A DNA stretch of 64,000 nt from Onstottus_B arcticum (GTDB lineage Bacteria > Acidobacteriota > Blastocatellia > UBA7656): the NCBI GenBank assembly GCA_038040485.1, contig JBBPIE010000021.1, positions 56,268-120,267 on the forward strand, read 5' to 3'. The notes under the pieces were generated by a model that saw only the letters and a program-made list of their open reading frames with translations, did no database searches and had not been told where the DNA came from. Position numbers and translations under genes: made by a program. Positions 1 through 6,877 of this stretch are shown here, piece by piece. Positions within the stretch are counted from its first letter, which is position 1. The number at the start of each line of letters is the position of its first letter.

Positions 1-164
1 CCAGTCCAGTCCGTGAAGATGATGACTTGGTTGTCCGACAGGTCGGGTATCGCGTCGATAGGTGTTCGGGTGAGCGCCCAGTAGCCCCAACCCGCAAGCA
101 GCACGTATGCGGCGACGATGATGAAACGGTTCTTGATCGAGAATTCGATGATGCGATTGATCAT
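1..164 (-). CDS. CusA/CzcA-family RND heavy-metal efflux pump, N-terminal fragment
   Basis: The reverse strand encodes the first 54 residues of a protein that runs off the left edge. It starts MINRIIEFSIKNRFI, then has a hydrophobic segment (about residues 15-30) and the stretch TPIDAIPDLSDNQVI. This is the typical N-terminus of CusA/CzcA heavy-metal efflux RND pumps, where the first transmembrane helix is followed by a conserved D(A/V)xPDLSxxQV motif. Members are inner-membrane proton antiporters exporting Cu/Ag or Co/Zn/Cd through a CusCBA-type tripartite complex. The ATG at 162-164 was chosen because it directly precedes the conserved start. The FixH-like gene upstream on the same strand fits a metal-resistance operon. 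Substrate specificity cannot be read from this fragment. Confidence 0.85.
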   Translation of the reverse strand, partial: MINRIIEFSIKNRFIIVAAYVLLAGWGYWALTRTPIDAIPDLSDNQVIIFTDWT

Positions 165-172
165 GATGATTC

Positions 173-243
173 GTGATGCGTGATTCGTGATTCGTGATGC
201 GCGAGGCGTGACGAAGAAACATCGTTCACGAATCACGCATCAC
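173..243. repeat. 18-bp inverted repeat upstream of the RND pump gene
   Basis: The arms 173-190 (GTGATGCGTGATTCGTGA) and 226-243 are perfect reverse complements around a 35-nt loop. The left arm also lies in a short run of GATTCGTGAT-type direct repeats (about 168-200). The element lies between the RND pump start and the FixH-like gene stop. It could be a transcript hairpin, an operator or a dispersed repeat. No U-tract makes it a canonical terminator. Confidence 0.6.
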
Positions 244-245
244 TC

Positions 246-671
246 TCACTTCACATTAACCGTCATTCTCATTTGTCCGCTGCCGCGCGGGCCTTCGTAC
301 ACGACGACCGCTTCCCAGGTTGAGACCATTCCGATTTCGACTCTCGCATGGTACTTGCCGGGCGTGTCTGTGGTTGTGAGCGTGGCTCTATCGTTCATCT
401 CGGCCATCGTTCCCATTGCCGCCATGTGAAAGGTGAGCGATGCGGCTCCGACATCAACTGGGTTGCCCGAACCGTCGGTGAATGAAACGATCAACTCGTT
501 TTCCCCATTCTTGACCTCGCCGGTAGAGCTTGCGAGCGTGACAGTCAGATCGCCCGACTTCGTTGATTTGATCACCCTCTCAGCGCCCGGAGCGCCACCC
601 TTCGTACACGCCCCGGCCATTAGTGCCGATGCCAGAAGCAATGAAATTGCCGGGAATCTCTTCGCGGTCAT
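246..671 (-). CDS. FixH/YtkA-like exported lipoprotein
   Basis: This 141-residue protein begins with a signal sequence ending in a lipobox-like ALMAGAC, so Cys22 would be the lipidated residue. The rest is a single beta-sandwich resembling FixH/YtkA-like domains: a strand with LTVTLASSTGEVKNGENEL, then SFTDGSGNPVD, a Met-rich HMAAMGTMAEMND segment and a GKYHARVEIGMVSTWEAVV strand. Such domains are common beside copper- and heavy-metal-efflux genes, and the Met/His-rich loop could bind a soft metal. It precedes the CusA/CzcA fragment on the same strand by 82 nt, so co-transcription is likely. The family call rests on pattern; metal binding is inferred. Confidence 0.7.
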   Translation of the reverse strand: MTAKRFPAISLLLASALMAGACTKGGAPGAERVIKSTKSGDLTVTLASSTGEVKNGENELIVSFTDGSGNPVDVGAASLTFHMAAMGTMAEMNDRATLTTTDTPGKYHARVEIGMVSTWEAVVVYEGPRGSGQMRMTVNVK

Positions 672-807
672 GTTGAGTTCTCCTGATAGTTACTTCTGCC
701 GCGGCTGATTCAGAAGCCGAGCAGGATAGAGACCGATGCGTGCGCACGACAAGCCATCGCCGCGCCGAAAGCACGCGTGTCGTCGGACACTGGGCACACT
801 GCGGCCC

Positions 808-1179
808 TTAGATTAGGAGAGTGCCGGTTTCGAGATAGCGGCTAGAACAACCGGTTATCGAGCGAGTAGGTGAGTTCGGAAATCTGATGTGCCGAATGTA
901 TGAGACCGTTTCAGATGAGCTGCTGAAACAGCCGCTCGTTGCGGTCTTCTTTTGCGAAGCCGATAAGAGCGCCGTTGTGGGTGACGGGATTGTACTCGCC
1001 GGCTGATTGCAATCGACCATGCAGCGAAGCCGCGCGGGTGCTACGTCGCGGCTCGGGTCGTGCGCCGCCTTGCAGCAGCTCATGGAGCAGGTCCCGCCGT
1101 TCATTTGCGACGCAACGGCGGCGGCGGAGTTCGCCACTACCGCGACGATGAACGTCAGAATGAACAATCGCTTTATCAT
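808..1179 (-). CDS. Small Cys-rich exported protein, function unknown
   Basis: This 123-residue protein starts MIKRLFILTFIVAVVANSAAAVAS, a clear signal peptide. A short Cys cluster follows (CSMSCCKAAHD at about residues 32-42, then RCMVDC at about 53-58). The C-terminal half is Ser/Thr-rich and low in recognisable features. An AAGGCC sequence lies just before the ATG. The paired cysteines and the position upstream of a FixH-like lipoprotein and an RND metal pump on the same strand suggest a periplasmic metal-binding or metal-responsive protein. I do not recognise the family, and the C-terminal 50 residues look poorly constrained. Confidence 0.5.
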   Translation of the reverse strand: MIKRLFILTFIVAVVANSAAAVASQMNGGTCSMSCCKAAHDPSRDVAPARLRCMVDCNQPASTIPSPTTALLSASQKKTATSGCFSSSSETVSYIRHIRFPNSPTRSITGCSSRYLETGTLLI

Positions 1180-1266
1180 CGGCCTTGTGTTGTTTATAGG
1201 TTCCCGGCCGCCGCCGTGTCAATCATAAGGCGACGTTCGAGCTGCGAGCACGAGTACGCAAATGTC

Positions 1267-1427
1267 GGTAGTGTCCTAAAGTTGTGTTGCTCGTTTGTCG
1301 GCGAATCGACCAACCGCCAAGACGCCAAGAGCGCCAAGATTCTCAACGGATTCTTGGTCTGACCTTGGCGTTCTTGGCGTCTTGGCGGTTTTCCAATCGA
1401 GCAACACGCAAATAGGACAGTACCCAA
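1267..1427. repeat. Long imperfect palindrome, MITE/REP-like
   Basis: The outer arms (about 1267-1293 and 1399-1427) are imperfect reverse complements around GGTA(G/C)TGTCCTA and TGTTGCTCG. The inner arms read AACCGCCAAGACGCCAAGA (1312-1330) and TCTTGGCGTCTTGGCGGTT (1372-1390). The whole spacer before the amidohydrolase gene can therefore fold into one long stem. It has no plausible coding content and resembles a small non-autonomous repeat. The 298 nt between the Cys-rich protein gene and the next start hold only this element and a promoter. Confidence 0.7.
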
Positions 1428-1438
1428 ATGTGGCTTCG

Positions 1439-1468
1439 TTGACGGAAGCCGTCGCAGTCCTGTTTAAT
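1439..1468 (+). promoter_or_regulatory. Sigma-70-type promoter for the amidohydrolase gene
   Basis: TTGACG (1439-1444), an 18-nt spacer and TTTAAT (1463-1468) match a housekeeping promoter. The -10 hexamer ends only 9 nt before the ATG at 1478, so the mRNA would have almost no 5' leader. No Shine-Dalgarno sequence is visible, which agrees with leaderless translation. Confidence 0.55.
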
Positions 1469-1477
1469 CACTCGCCA

Positions 1478-2824
1478 ATGAAGCTGCGACTCTACACCGC
1501 GGATTGGGTGCTTCCCGTCACGTCGCCGCCGATTCACGGCGGCGCAGTTGCGATCGACACTCGCCGGATTGTCTTCGTCGGATCTCAAGCAGAAGCAGCG
1601 AGTCGTGTTGATCTGGCTGAAGCCGAGAACGTCAGCCTTGGGCGCGCGGCGATCTTGCCCGGCTTCGTGAACGTTCACAGCCATCTTGAGTTAACAGTGA
1701 TGCGCGGCTTTCTCGAAGACCTTCAATTTCGAGAGTGGATACAGAAGCTGACCCGCGTCAAGTACGAGCAGTTAACCGCGGATGAGCTGGTCGCCTCGGC
1801 TCTCCTCGGGACCGCGGAGGCAACTCGAGCCGGAATCACGACGCTCGCAGATACGGGCGACACAGATTCTGCGTTCAAAGCTTTGCTCGAAAGCGGACTG
1901 CGTGGAATCGCTTATAGAGAAGTCTTCGGACCGGACCCGGCTGATGCGACGAAGAGCCTTGAAGGCCTGAAGAGCAAAGTCGCAGCGATGCGCGAGCGGG
2001 CTACCGAGAAGGTCCGAGTGGGTGTCTCGCCGCACGCGCCGTATACCGCGTCGGGCGATCTCTTTCGCCGCGCGACTGAATATGCGCGGCAAGAATCGCT
2101 TGATGTGTGCATCCACACCGCCGAGTCCGAATCCGAGCAGCGGATGATGGTCTCGGGTGACGGCGAGTTTGTCGAAGCGCTGCAAGCGCGCGGCATACCG
2201 TGGCAAACGCCCGGGGTCTCGACAATCCAGTACCTCGATTCGATTGGCGTGCTCGAAGCGTCACCGCTGCTTGTTCATTGCGTAAAGGCCGATGCGGCGG
2301 ACATCGAGTTGATCGCCCGCAGCGGCTCGCGAGTCGCTCACTGCCCTAAGTCAAATGCCAAACTCGGTCACGGCATTGCGAAGCTTCGACAGATGCTGGA
2401 TGCCGGCGTGACGGTCGGTCTGGGCACCGACAGTGTAGCTTCAAACAACCGATGCGACCTGATTGACGAGATGCGATTCTGCGGGTTGATTCACCGAGCG
2501 GAATCCCAGGACTTCAGATGGCCGAGTCCCGATCGACTGCTCAAGCTTGCCACGCTTGACGGAGCGCGCGCGCTGGGACTGGAAAGCGAGATCGGCTCAC
2601 TCGAACCGGGTAAGCAAGCCGATCTGATCGCCATCGATCTGGCTCGAACTCACAACACGCCGGTTCACGACCCCACGGCAGCGATACTGTTCAGCGCGGA
2701 CACGAGCGACGTTCGCTTGACCATAGTTGGCGGCGAGGTGCTATTCGACGGCGGCGAAGTCAAATCCATCGATGAAGCCGGGCTTCGAGAAACCGTGACT
2801 CGTGCGCTGACTCGCATGTCATGA
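1478..2824 (+). CDS. Amidohydrolase-superfamily deaminase, possible aminodeoxyfutalosine deaminase
   Basis: This 448-residue TIM-barrel metallohydrolase of the MtaD/SsnA/TrzN type carries the metal and catalytic motifs in order. These are NVHSHLE (HxH, about residues 64-70), HTAESESE (about 210), LLVHCVKAD (about 265) and GLGTDSVASNN (metal-binding Asp, about 310). The C-terminal GSLEPGKQADLIAID returns to the small beta-sandwich. Family members deaminate S-adenosylhomocysteine, methylthioadenosine, aminodeoxyfutalosine or guanine. UbiX and UbiA homologues lie nearby on the same strand, so aminodeoxyfutalosine deamination in menaquinone synthesis is an attractive inference; the sequence alone does not separate it from MTA/SAH deaminase. 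The in-frame ATG at 1478 was preferred to upstream codons because those lie inside the palindrome and the promoter. Confidence 0.8.
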   Translation: MKLRLYTADWVLPVTSPPIHGGAVAIDTRRIVFVGSQAEAASRVDLAEAENVSLGRAAILPGFVNVHSHLELTVMRGFLEDLQFREWIQKLTRVKYEQLTADELVASALLGTAEATRAGITTLADTGDTDSAFKALLESGLRGIAYREVFGPDPADATKSLEGLKSKVAAMRERATEKVRVGVSPHAPYTASGDLFRRATEYARQESLDVCIHTAESESEQRMMVSGDGEFVEALQARGIPWQTPGVSTIQYLDSIGVLEASPLLVHCVKADAADIELIARSGSRVAHCPKSNAKLGHGIAKLRQMLDAGVTVGLGTDSVASNNRCDLIDEMRFCGLIHRAESQDFRWPSPDRLLKLATLDGARALGLESEIGSLEPGKQADLIAIDLARTHNTPVHDPTAAILFSADTSDVRLTIVGGEVLFDGGEVKSIDEAGLRETVTRALTRMS

Positions 2825-3129
2825 TCGCCTCTCATCTCGCTCTCACGTCCAGTCGGAAACATCTCAGAACCTTCTCAGTCGCTGCTCACTCTTCTTGCAC
2901 ACTCGCCGGTTAGACTCCAACCAGCATGTTGATCAAACCTCTAGGGGCGTCCCTCCCTGGGCGCCCCTCGTTGGTAGCCGAAGTGGGCTTGCCCACGGAG
3001 GGACGCCCCTACAGGATCGATGAGCAGATGAAGCAATCCGAGCATCCAGGAGCGCAGGCGTCGCATCAGAGCTGGCTGTAACAGCGGCCCACGTTCGGGG
3101 CAAGTCAAGAGCAATCGTGGAGGCATTCG
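2825..3129. repeat. Gene-free spacer with a 15-bp inverted repeat
   Basis: No credible gene lies here. The arms TAGGGGCGTCCCTCC (2942-2956) and its reverse complement (2997-3011) form a perfect stem, with a further GGGCGCCCCT segment in between. The unit looks like a dispersed palindromic repeat. The rest of the spacer holds nothing I can identify. Confidence 0.6.
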
Positions 3130-4401
3130 ATGGTCAAGAACATTGCTGCGATAGGAATCGTCTACGTGATTGCGGCCGTCGGTTGGATGGTGCTCGGAAG
3201 CACAATCGACCTTCGGACGAGCAGTCAGGATGGAAGGTTGAAAGAATCAGTGGGTGAGCTTTGGGGCACGCCACTGGAGCAGCGCGCGCCGAAGGCGTCT
3301 CTCGAGGTCGAACGTGCGCTCTTTCAGACGCCCGGCTCAGCCATGCCGGCCAAGCCATCGGATCCGGAGTCGATCAACGTGCCGCTCGTCCGCAGCAAGA
3401 TCGAAGTCGGGTTGGATCTCGAGCAGCGACAGAAAGGGTTACTGTGGTACTCGATGTTCAAGGCTCGCGTTGCGGGCAGATACGTCTTCGAGAACATCGA
3501 AAACAAAAGGGGAACGCTTGCGGTGAGTTTCGCATTTCCTTCGGCGGACGGAATCTACGACGACTTCAAGTTTCAAATCGACGGAAAACAAGTTCCGTTC
3601 ACGCGAGTAGGCAAAGATCTAGTTGTGGGGAGAGTCGACTGCGGCGGGAACTCGAGGCATCAACTGGACGTGAACTACTCCTCGCAAGGCCTCGACCGAT
3701 TCTTGTATCGCCTGGGCGACGGGATAAACGAGGTAAAAGACTTCTCTTTGTCGGTCGCTACAGACTTCGGCGGCTACGACTACCCCGCTAATACGCTTGC
3801 GCCGAGTCGAAAGGAAGAAACCGGAAACGGGTGGGAGCTCGAGTGGAAATACTCCGATCTGATATCGGGGAGCGGGATCGGCGTCGAGATGCCGCAGAAG
3901 CTCAACCCGGGCCCAATAGCAGCGCGCATCTCTTACTTCGCCCCGGTATCGCTCGGGTTCTTTTTCTTCCTGATCTTTATCATATCGATGGTGCGTGGGA
4001 TTCGGATTCATCCGATGAACTACTTCTTCCTCGCGGCGTCGTTCTTTGCGTTTCATCTGCTGCTTGCCTATCTGGTCGATCACATCTCGATTCACACGGC
4101 GTTTTTTATTTGCTCAGTCGTGTCGATGGCGCTGGTGCTTTCATACATGCGCATCGTCGTTGGCGCGCGCTTCGCGTTTGTCGAAACCGCTATTGCCCAG
4201 TTCATTTACCTGATCGGGTTTTCTTATGCGTTTTTCTTTGAAGGTGTCACCGGGCTTGCGGTGACAATCGGCGCGATCATCACGCTGTTCGTAGTTATGC
4301 AAACGACCGCGAGGATCAACTGGTCACAACGGTTTCAGATTGGAAGGGCGGCAACAAATGAATTGACGATATCATCGCCGTCGATGAAGCATCCCGCGTA
4401 G
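3130..4401 (+). CDS. CreD-like inner membrane protein
   Basis: This 423-residue protein has an N-terminal membrane anchor (about residues 5-24) and a large extracytoplasmic beta-rich domain (about 25-275). A C-terminal bundle of five to six helices starts near ARISYFAPVSLGFFFF and ends near TTARINWSQRF. That layout, including the phrases YFAPVSLxFFFFxIF, HPMNYFFLAASFFAFHLLLAYL and a terminal RINW, resembles the CreD (Cet) family. E. coli CreD belongs to the CreBC regulon and affects envelope and beta-lactam phenotypes, but its biochemistry is unknown. The extracytoplasmic domain here diverges from canonical CreD and no creBC genes are nearby. The protein sits between two putative menaquinone genes without an obvious link. 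Confidence 0.55.
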   Translation: MVKNIAAIGIVYVIAAVGWMVLGSTIDLRTSSQDGRLKESVGELWGTPLEQRAPKASLEVERALFQTPGSAMPAKPSDPESINVPLVRSKIEVGLDLEQRQKGLLWYSMFKARVAGRYVFENIENKRGTLAVSFAFPSADGIYDDFKFQIDGKQVPFTRVGKDLVVGRVDCGGNSRHQLDVNYSSQGLDRFLYRLGDGINEVKDFSLSVATDFGGYDYPANTLAPSRKEETGNGWELEWKYSDLISGSGIGVEMPQKLNPGPIAARISYFAPVSLGFFFFLIFIISMVRGIRIHPMNYFFLAASFFAFHLLLAYLVDHISIHTAFFICSVVSMALVLSYMRIVVGARFAFVETAIAQFIYLIGFSYAFFFEGVTGLAVTIGAIITLFVVMQTTARINWSQRFQIGRAATNELTISSPSMKHPA

Positions 4402-4420
4402 GATCCTATCGGAGTAGGCA

Positions 4421-4553
4421 GTCTTCTCTGCGCAGACCTCAGCGTCTCTGTGTCTTTGCGGTTAGAGGGTGTCGCGAGTCTGTGACTAGGCGACGGCGGC
4501 GACACCCTCTAACCGTAGAGACGCTAAGACGCTGAGGTTTGCGCAGAGAAGAC
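4421..4553. repeat. 133-bp near-perfect palindrome
   Basis: Positions 4421-4474 and 4498-4553 are reverse complements with a few mismatches. They carry TCTCTGCGCA, CCTCAGCG and GGTTAGAGGGTGTCGC and their complements. The words resemble the dispersed sequence CGTCTCTGCG...CTCTGCGGTT also seen near 12640-12675. The element separates the CreD-like gene from ubiX and abuts the ubiX promoter. It is probably a mobile or REP-type repeat that can also act as a transcript hairpin. Confidence 0.7.
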
Positions 4554-4560
4554 CGCCATC

Positions 4561-4589
4561 TTGCTGAGGTCAGGCCGCACGGATACAAT
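4561..4589 (+). promoter_or_regulatory. Promoter for ubiX, leaderless arrangement
   Basis: TTGCTG (4561-4566), a 17-nt spacer and TACAAT (4584-4589) form a good sigma-70 promoter. Only 6 nt separate the -10 hexamer from the GTG at 4596, so transcription would start at or next to the start codon. This supports the GTG start over the in-frame ATG upstream at 4539. Confidence 0.6.
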
Positions 4590-4595
4590 GCACCC

Positions 4596-5210
4596 GTGAA
4601 ATCCATAACTGTCGGGATCAGCGGCGCGAGCGGTGCCATCTACGCGCAGCGGCTTTTGATGCAGCTTGAAGACAGCGTCGAAGTCGGCCAGATCAACCTG
4701 GTCATCAGCGGACCGGGCCGCCGCGTTATCAGCGACGAACTAGACATCAATCCGACCGCCGACTCCGAAAACATAGTCGCCGCGTTGATCGGCCGCCCGT
4801 CGACCAAGACCGTAGTGTTTCACCCGGGCGACATCGGCGCGGCCATCGCTTCGGGATCTTATCCGGTCGATGCGATGGCTATCATTCCCTGCTCGTCGTC
4901 AACGCTAGGAGTTCTCGCGTCGGGCTCTTCACGGAATCTTCTTCATCGAGCCGCCGACGTTTGCTTGAAGGAAGGCCGCAAGCTGGTTATCGTCCCGCGC
5001 GAAACTCCTCTGTCGACTATTCACATCGAGAACATGCTCAAGCTTCGGCAGGCTGGCGCGATGATCGTTCCAGCGATGCCGGCGTTTTATCACCGGCCGG
5101 CGGACATCGTATCGATGGTGGATCATTTTATCTATCGAGTGATGGATCATCTCGGAGTCGCGCATTCGCAGGAGACGGTTTGGCAAGGTGATCTGAGTCA
5201 ACCGGTGTAG
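4596..5210 (+). CDS. ubiX: UbiX-family flavin prenyltransferase
   Basis: This 204-residue protein has the UbiX flavin-binding start VGISGASGAIYAQRL (about residues 6-20). It also has the conserved IIPCSSSTLGVLASG segment, the VPRETPLSTIHIENMLKL motif and a C-terminal PAMPAFYHRP..MVDHFIYRVMDHLG. UbiX transfers dimethylallyl phosphate to FMN to make the prenylated cofactor used by UbiD decarboxylases. No UbiD is in the window. In the futalosine menaquinone pathway a UbiX/UbiD/UbiA set completes the naphthoquinone, and a UbiA homologue lies 760 nt downstream. The GTG start fits both the promoter and the family N-terminus. Confidence 0.9.
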   Translation: MKSITVGISGASGAIYAQRLLMQLEDSVEVGQINLVISGPGRRVISDELDINPTADSENIVAALIGRPSTKTVVFHPGDIGAAIASGSYPVDAMAIIPCSSSTLGVLASGSSRNLLHRAADVCLKEGRKLVIVPRETPLSTIHIENMLKLRQAGAMIVPAMPAFYHRPADIVSMVDHFIYRVMDHLGVAHSQETVWQGDLSQPV

Positions 5211-5219
5211 GATTCCTAG

Positions 5220-5948
5220 ATGCAGAGTCTGTCGAGAGAAATCGCCAAGCACATCGCCCTCGTCACCTTTGCTGCGCTCGTCTTCGTATGCTCTGCGCCT
5301 GCTCAAGATATGGCCAGGGTTAGAGGCGTGCTCGCCGATCAACAGGGTGCGCGGGTTAATGGTGCATCCGTCAGCCTTGAGAACGAAACATTCAAGAGAA
5401 CGATTCAGTCTGATCAGGGGGGCAGGTTTGAGTTCGATGTACCGCCGGGCAAATACAAGCTCAGTGTCCCCAGTCATGGGTTCGACGAATTCGCGAAAGA
5501 CGTCGTGCTGAATTCGGGGGCTAACGAAGAACTCGCGATCACCTTGTTCCCCACGCCGATGCGTGGGTCGCACGCTATCCTCGCTGAACCGGAAGATGCC
5601 AGGGTCAGAGGTGAGATCGCTACTCAATCAGGTGCGCTGATTCCTGGTGCGGCCGTCAGGTTTGAGAGCCAGGCGTTCAATGTAACAATTCAGTCTGATC
5701 AGGCGGGCAGGTTTGAGTTGGATGTACCTGTGGGCAAATACAAGCTCAGTGTCGCTTGTCTTGGTTTCAAATACTTTGCTCAGGATGTTGTGCTGAATTC
5801 AGGATCTAACGCCGAAATCGTGATTGAGCTTGAGTTCGCTCCAGGCCTCCCGCGTATGCCTCATCCTGCCATTGCCGAACCGGAAGTGACGATAGAGGCT
5901 ATTCACGCCCCGGTGTTTCAGAAAATGGCTCCAATGAAGTTGAGATGA
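5220..5948 (+). CDS. Exported protein with two carboxypeptidase-regulatory-like repeats
   Basis: This 242-residue protein starts 9 nt after the ubiX stop, so the two may be co-transcribed. It has a signal peptide (about residues 10-28, cleavage near CSAPAQ). Two tandem beta-sandwich repeats of about 80 residues follow. Each contains ARVRG, a GA(S/A)V segment, TIQSDQ.GRFE.DVP.GKYKLSV and (K/Q)DVVLNSG. These are CarbopepD_reg-like (transthyretin/Cna-B-like) folds common on secreted Acidobacteria and Bacteroidetes proteins. No catalytic motif is present. The near-identical repeats point to a recent internal duplication. Confidence 0.75.
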   Translation: MQSLSREIAKHIALVTFAALVFVCSAPAQDMARVRGVLADQQGARVNGASVSLENETFKRTIQSDQGGRFEFDVPPGKYKLSVPSHGFDEFAKDVVLNSGANEELAITLFPTPMRGSHAILAEPEDARVRGEIATQSGALIPGAAVRFESQAFNVTIQSDQAGRFELDVPVGKYKLSVACLGFKYFAQDVVLNSGSNAEIVIELEFAPGLPRMPHPAIAEPEVTIEAIHAPVFQKMAPMKLR

Positions 5949-5973
5949 TCCTGCGCATTTATCGCGTGACACC

Positions 5974-6867
5974 TTGAGTGAACAAAAAACAATAGCCGGA
6001 CGGCTGCGGATCACGCTCGAGATGATCAAGATCGAGCATACGCTGTTCGCTCTGCCGTTTGCCTTTCTGGGAGCCGCGCTCGCCGCGCGCGACGTGCCTT
6101 CTCAACCTGCACGATTCTGGGTCTCGAAGCTCCTCTGGATCACGCTTGCGATGATCGGCGCAAGATCGGCCGCGATGACTTTCAACCGAATCGCCGACGC
6201 AAAGATCGATGCTGCTAACCCGCGCACCGCAACTCGAGCCTTGCCTGCGGGGCTGCTCGATATGCGATTCGCGTGGGTGTTCACCATCGTCGCATCTCTG
6301 CTGTTTTTGCTTGCAGCCTCGCAGCTCAATCGTCTCACGCTGATTCTTTCGCCGGTCGCGCTTGGCTCGGTGTTTCTTTACTCATACACAAAGCGATTCA
6401 CCGCGCTCTCGCATCTCGTTCTCGGCTGGTGTCTCGCAATAGCTCCATCGGGCGCGTGGATCGCCATCCAGGGCAAGCTCACCCTGTTGCCTGTTCTTTT
6501 GTCGCTTGCGGTGATGCTGTGGACCGCCGGGTTCGACGTTCTGTATGCGTGTCAGGATTACGAGTTCGACCGGCGCGCGGGGCTTCACTCGATCCCGCAG
6601 CGTCTGGGCATCAGCAAAGCTCTCTGGGTCGCGCGAGGCATTCACTCGTTGATGTTCGCGGTGCTCGTCGTGTTCTTCTGGATGGCGAATCTCAGTTGGC
6701 TTGGCTTGCTCGGCGTTGTCGCAACCGGGCTCCTGCTGATTTATCAACACAGCATTGTGAGAGCCGACGACCTTTCACGGCTCGATGCGGCGTTCTTCAC
6801 CACGAACGCCTTCGTGAGCATAATCCTGTTTGTCACGATGGCCGGCGATGCATTGATGCTGAGATGA
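5974..6867 (+). CDS. ubiA: UbiA-family polyprenyltransferase, MqnP-like
   Basis: This 297-residue integral membrane protein has about eight hydrophobic segments. It carries both Asp-rich prenyl-diphosphate sites: NRIADAKID (residues 71-79) and DVLYACQDYEFDRR (about 187-200), followed by SIPQRLG. This is the 4-hydroxybenzoate/naphthoate prenyltransferase pattern. Near ubiX and an aminodeoxyfutalosine-deaminase-like protein, it most likely prenylates the naphthoate precursor of menaquinone (MqnP role), which is an inference. The start is TTG at 5974; a later ATG in frame (residue 17) would cut the conserved N-terminus. Confidence 0.85.
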   Translation: MSEQKTIAGRLRITLEMIKIEHTLFALPFAFLGAALAARDVPSQPARFWVSKLLWITLAMIGARSAAMTFNRIADAKIDAANPRTATRALPAGLLDMRFAWVFTIVASLLFLLAASQLNRLTLILSPVALGSVFLYSYTKRFTALSHLVLGWCLAIAPSGAWIAIQGKLTLLPVLLSLAVMLWTAGFDVLYACQDYEFDRRAGLHSIPQRLGISKALWVARGIHSLMFAVLVVFFWMANLSWLGLLGVVATGLLLIYQHSIVRADDLSRLDAAFFTTNAFVSIILFVTMAGDALMLR

Positions 6868-6877
6868 TGCCGGCCAG

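Noticed and set aside
1295..1477. An N-terminal extension of the amidohydrolase
   Set aside because: It translates a palindromic repeat and the promoter; the family N-terminus begins at 1478.
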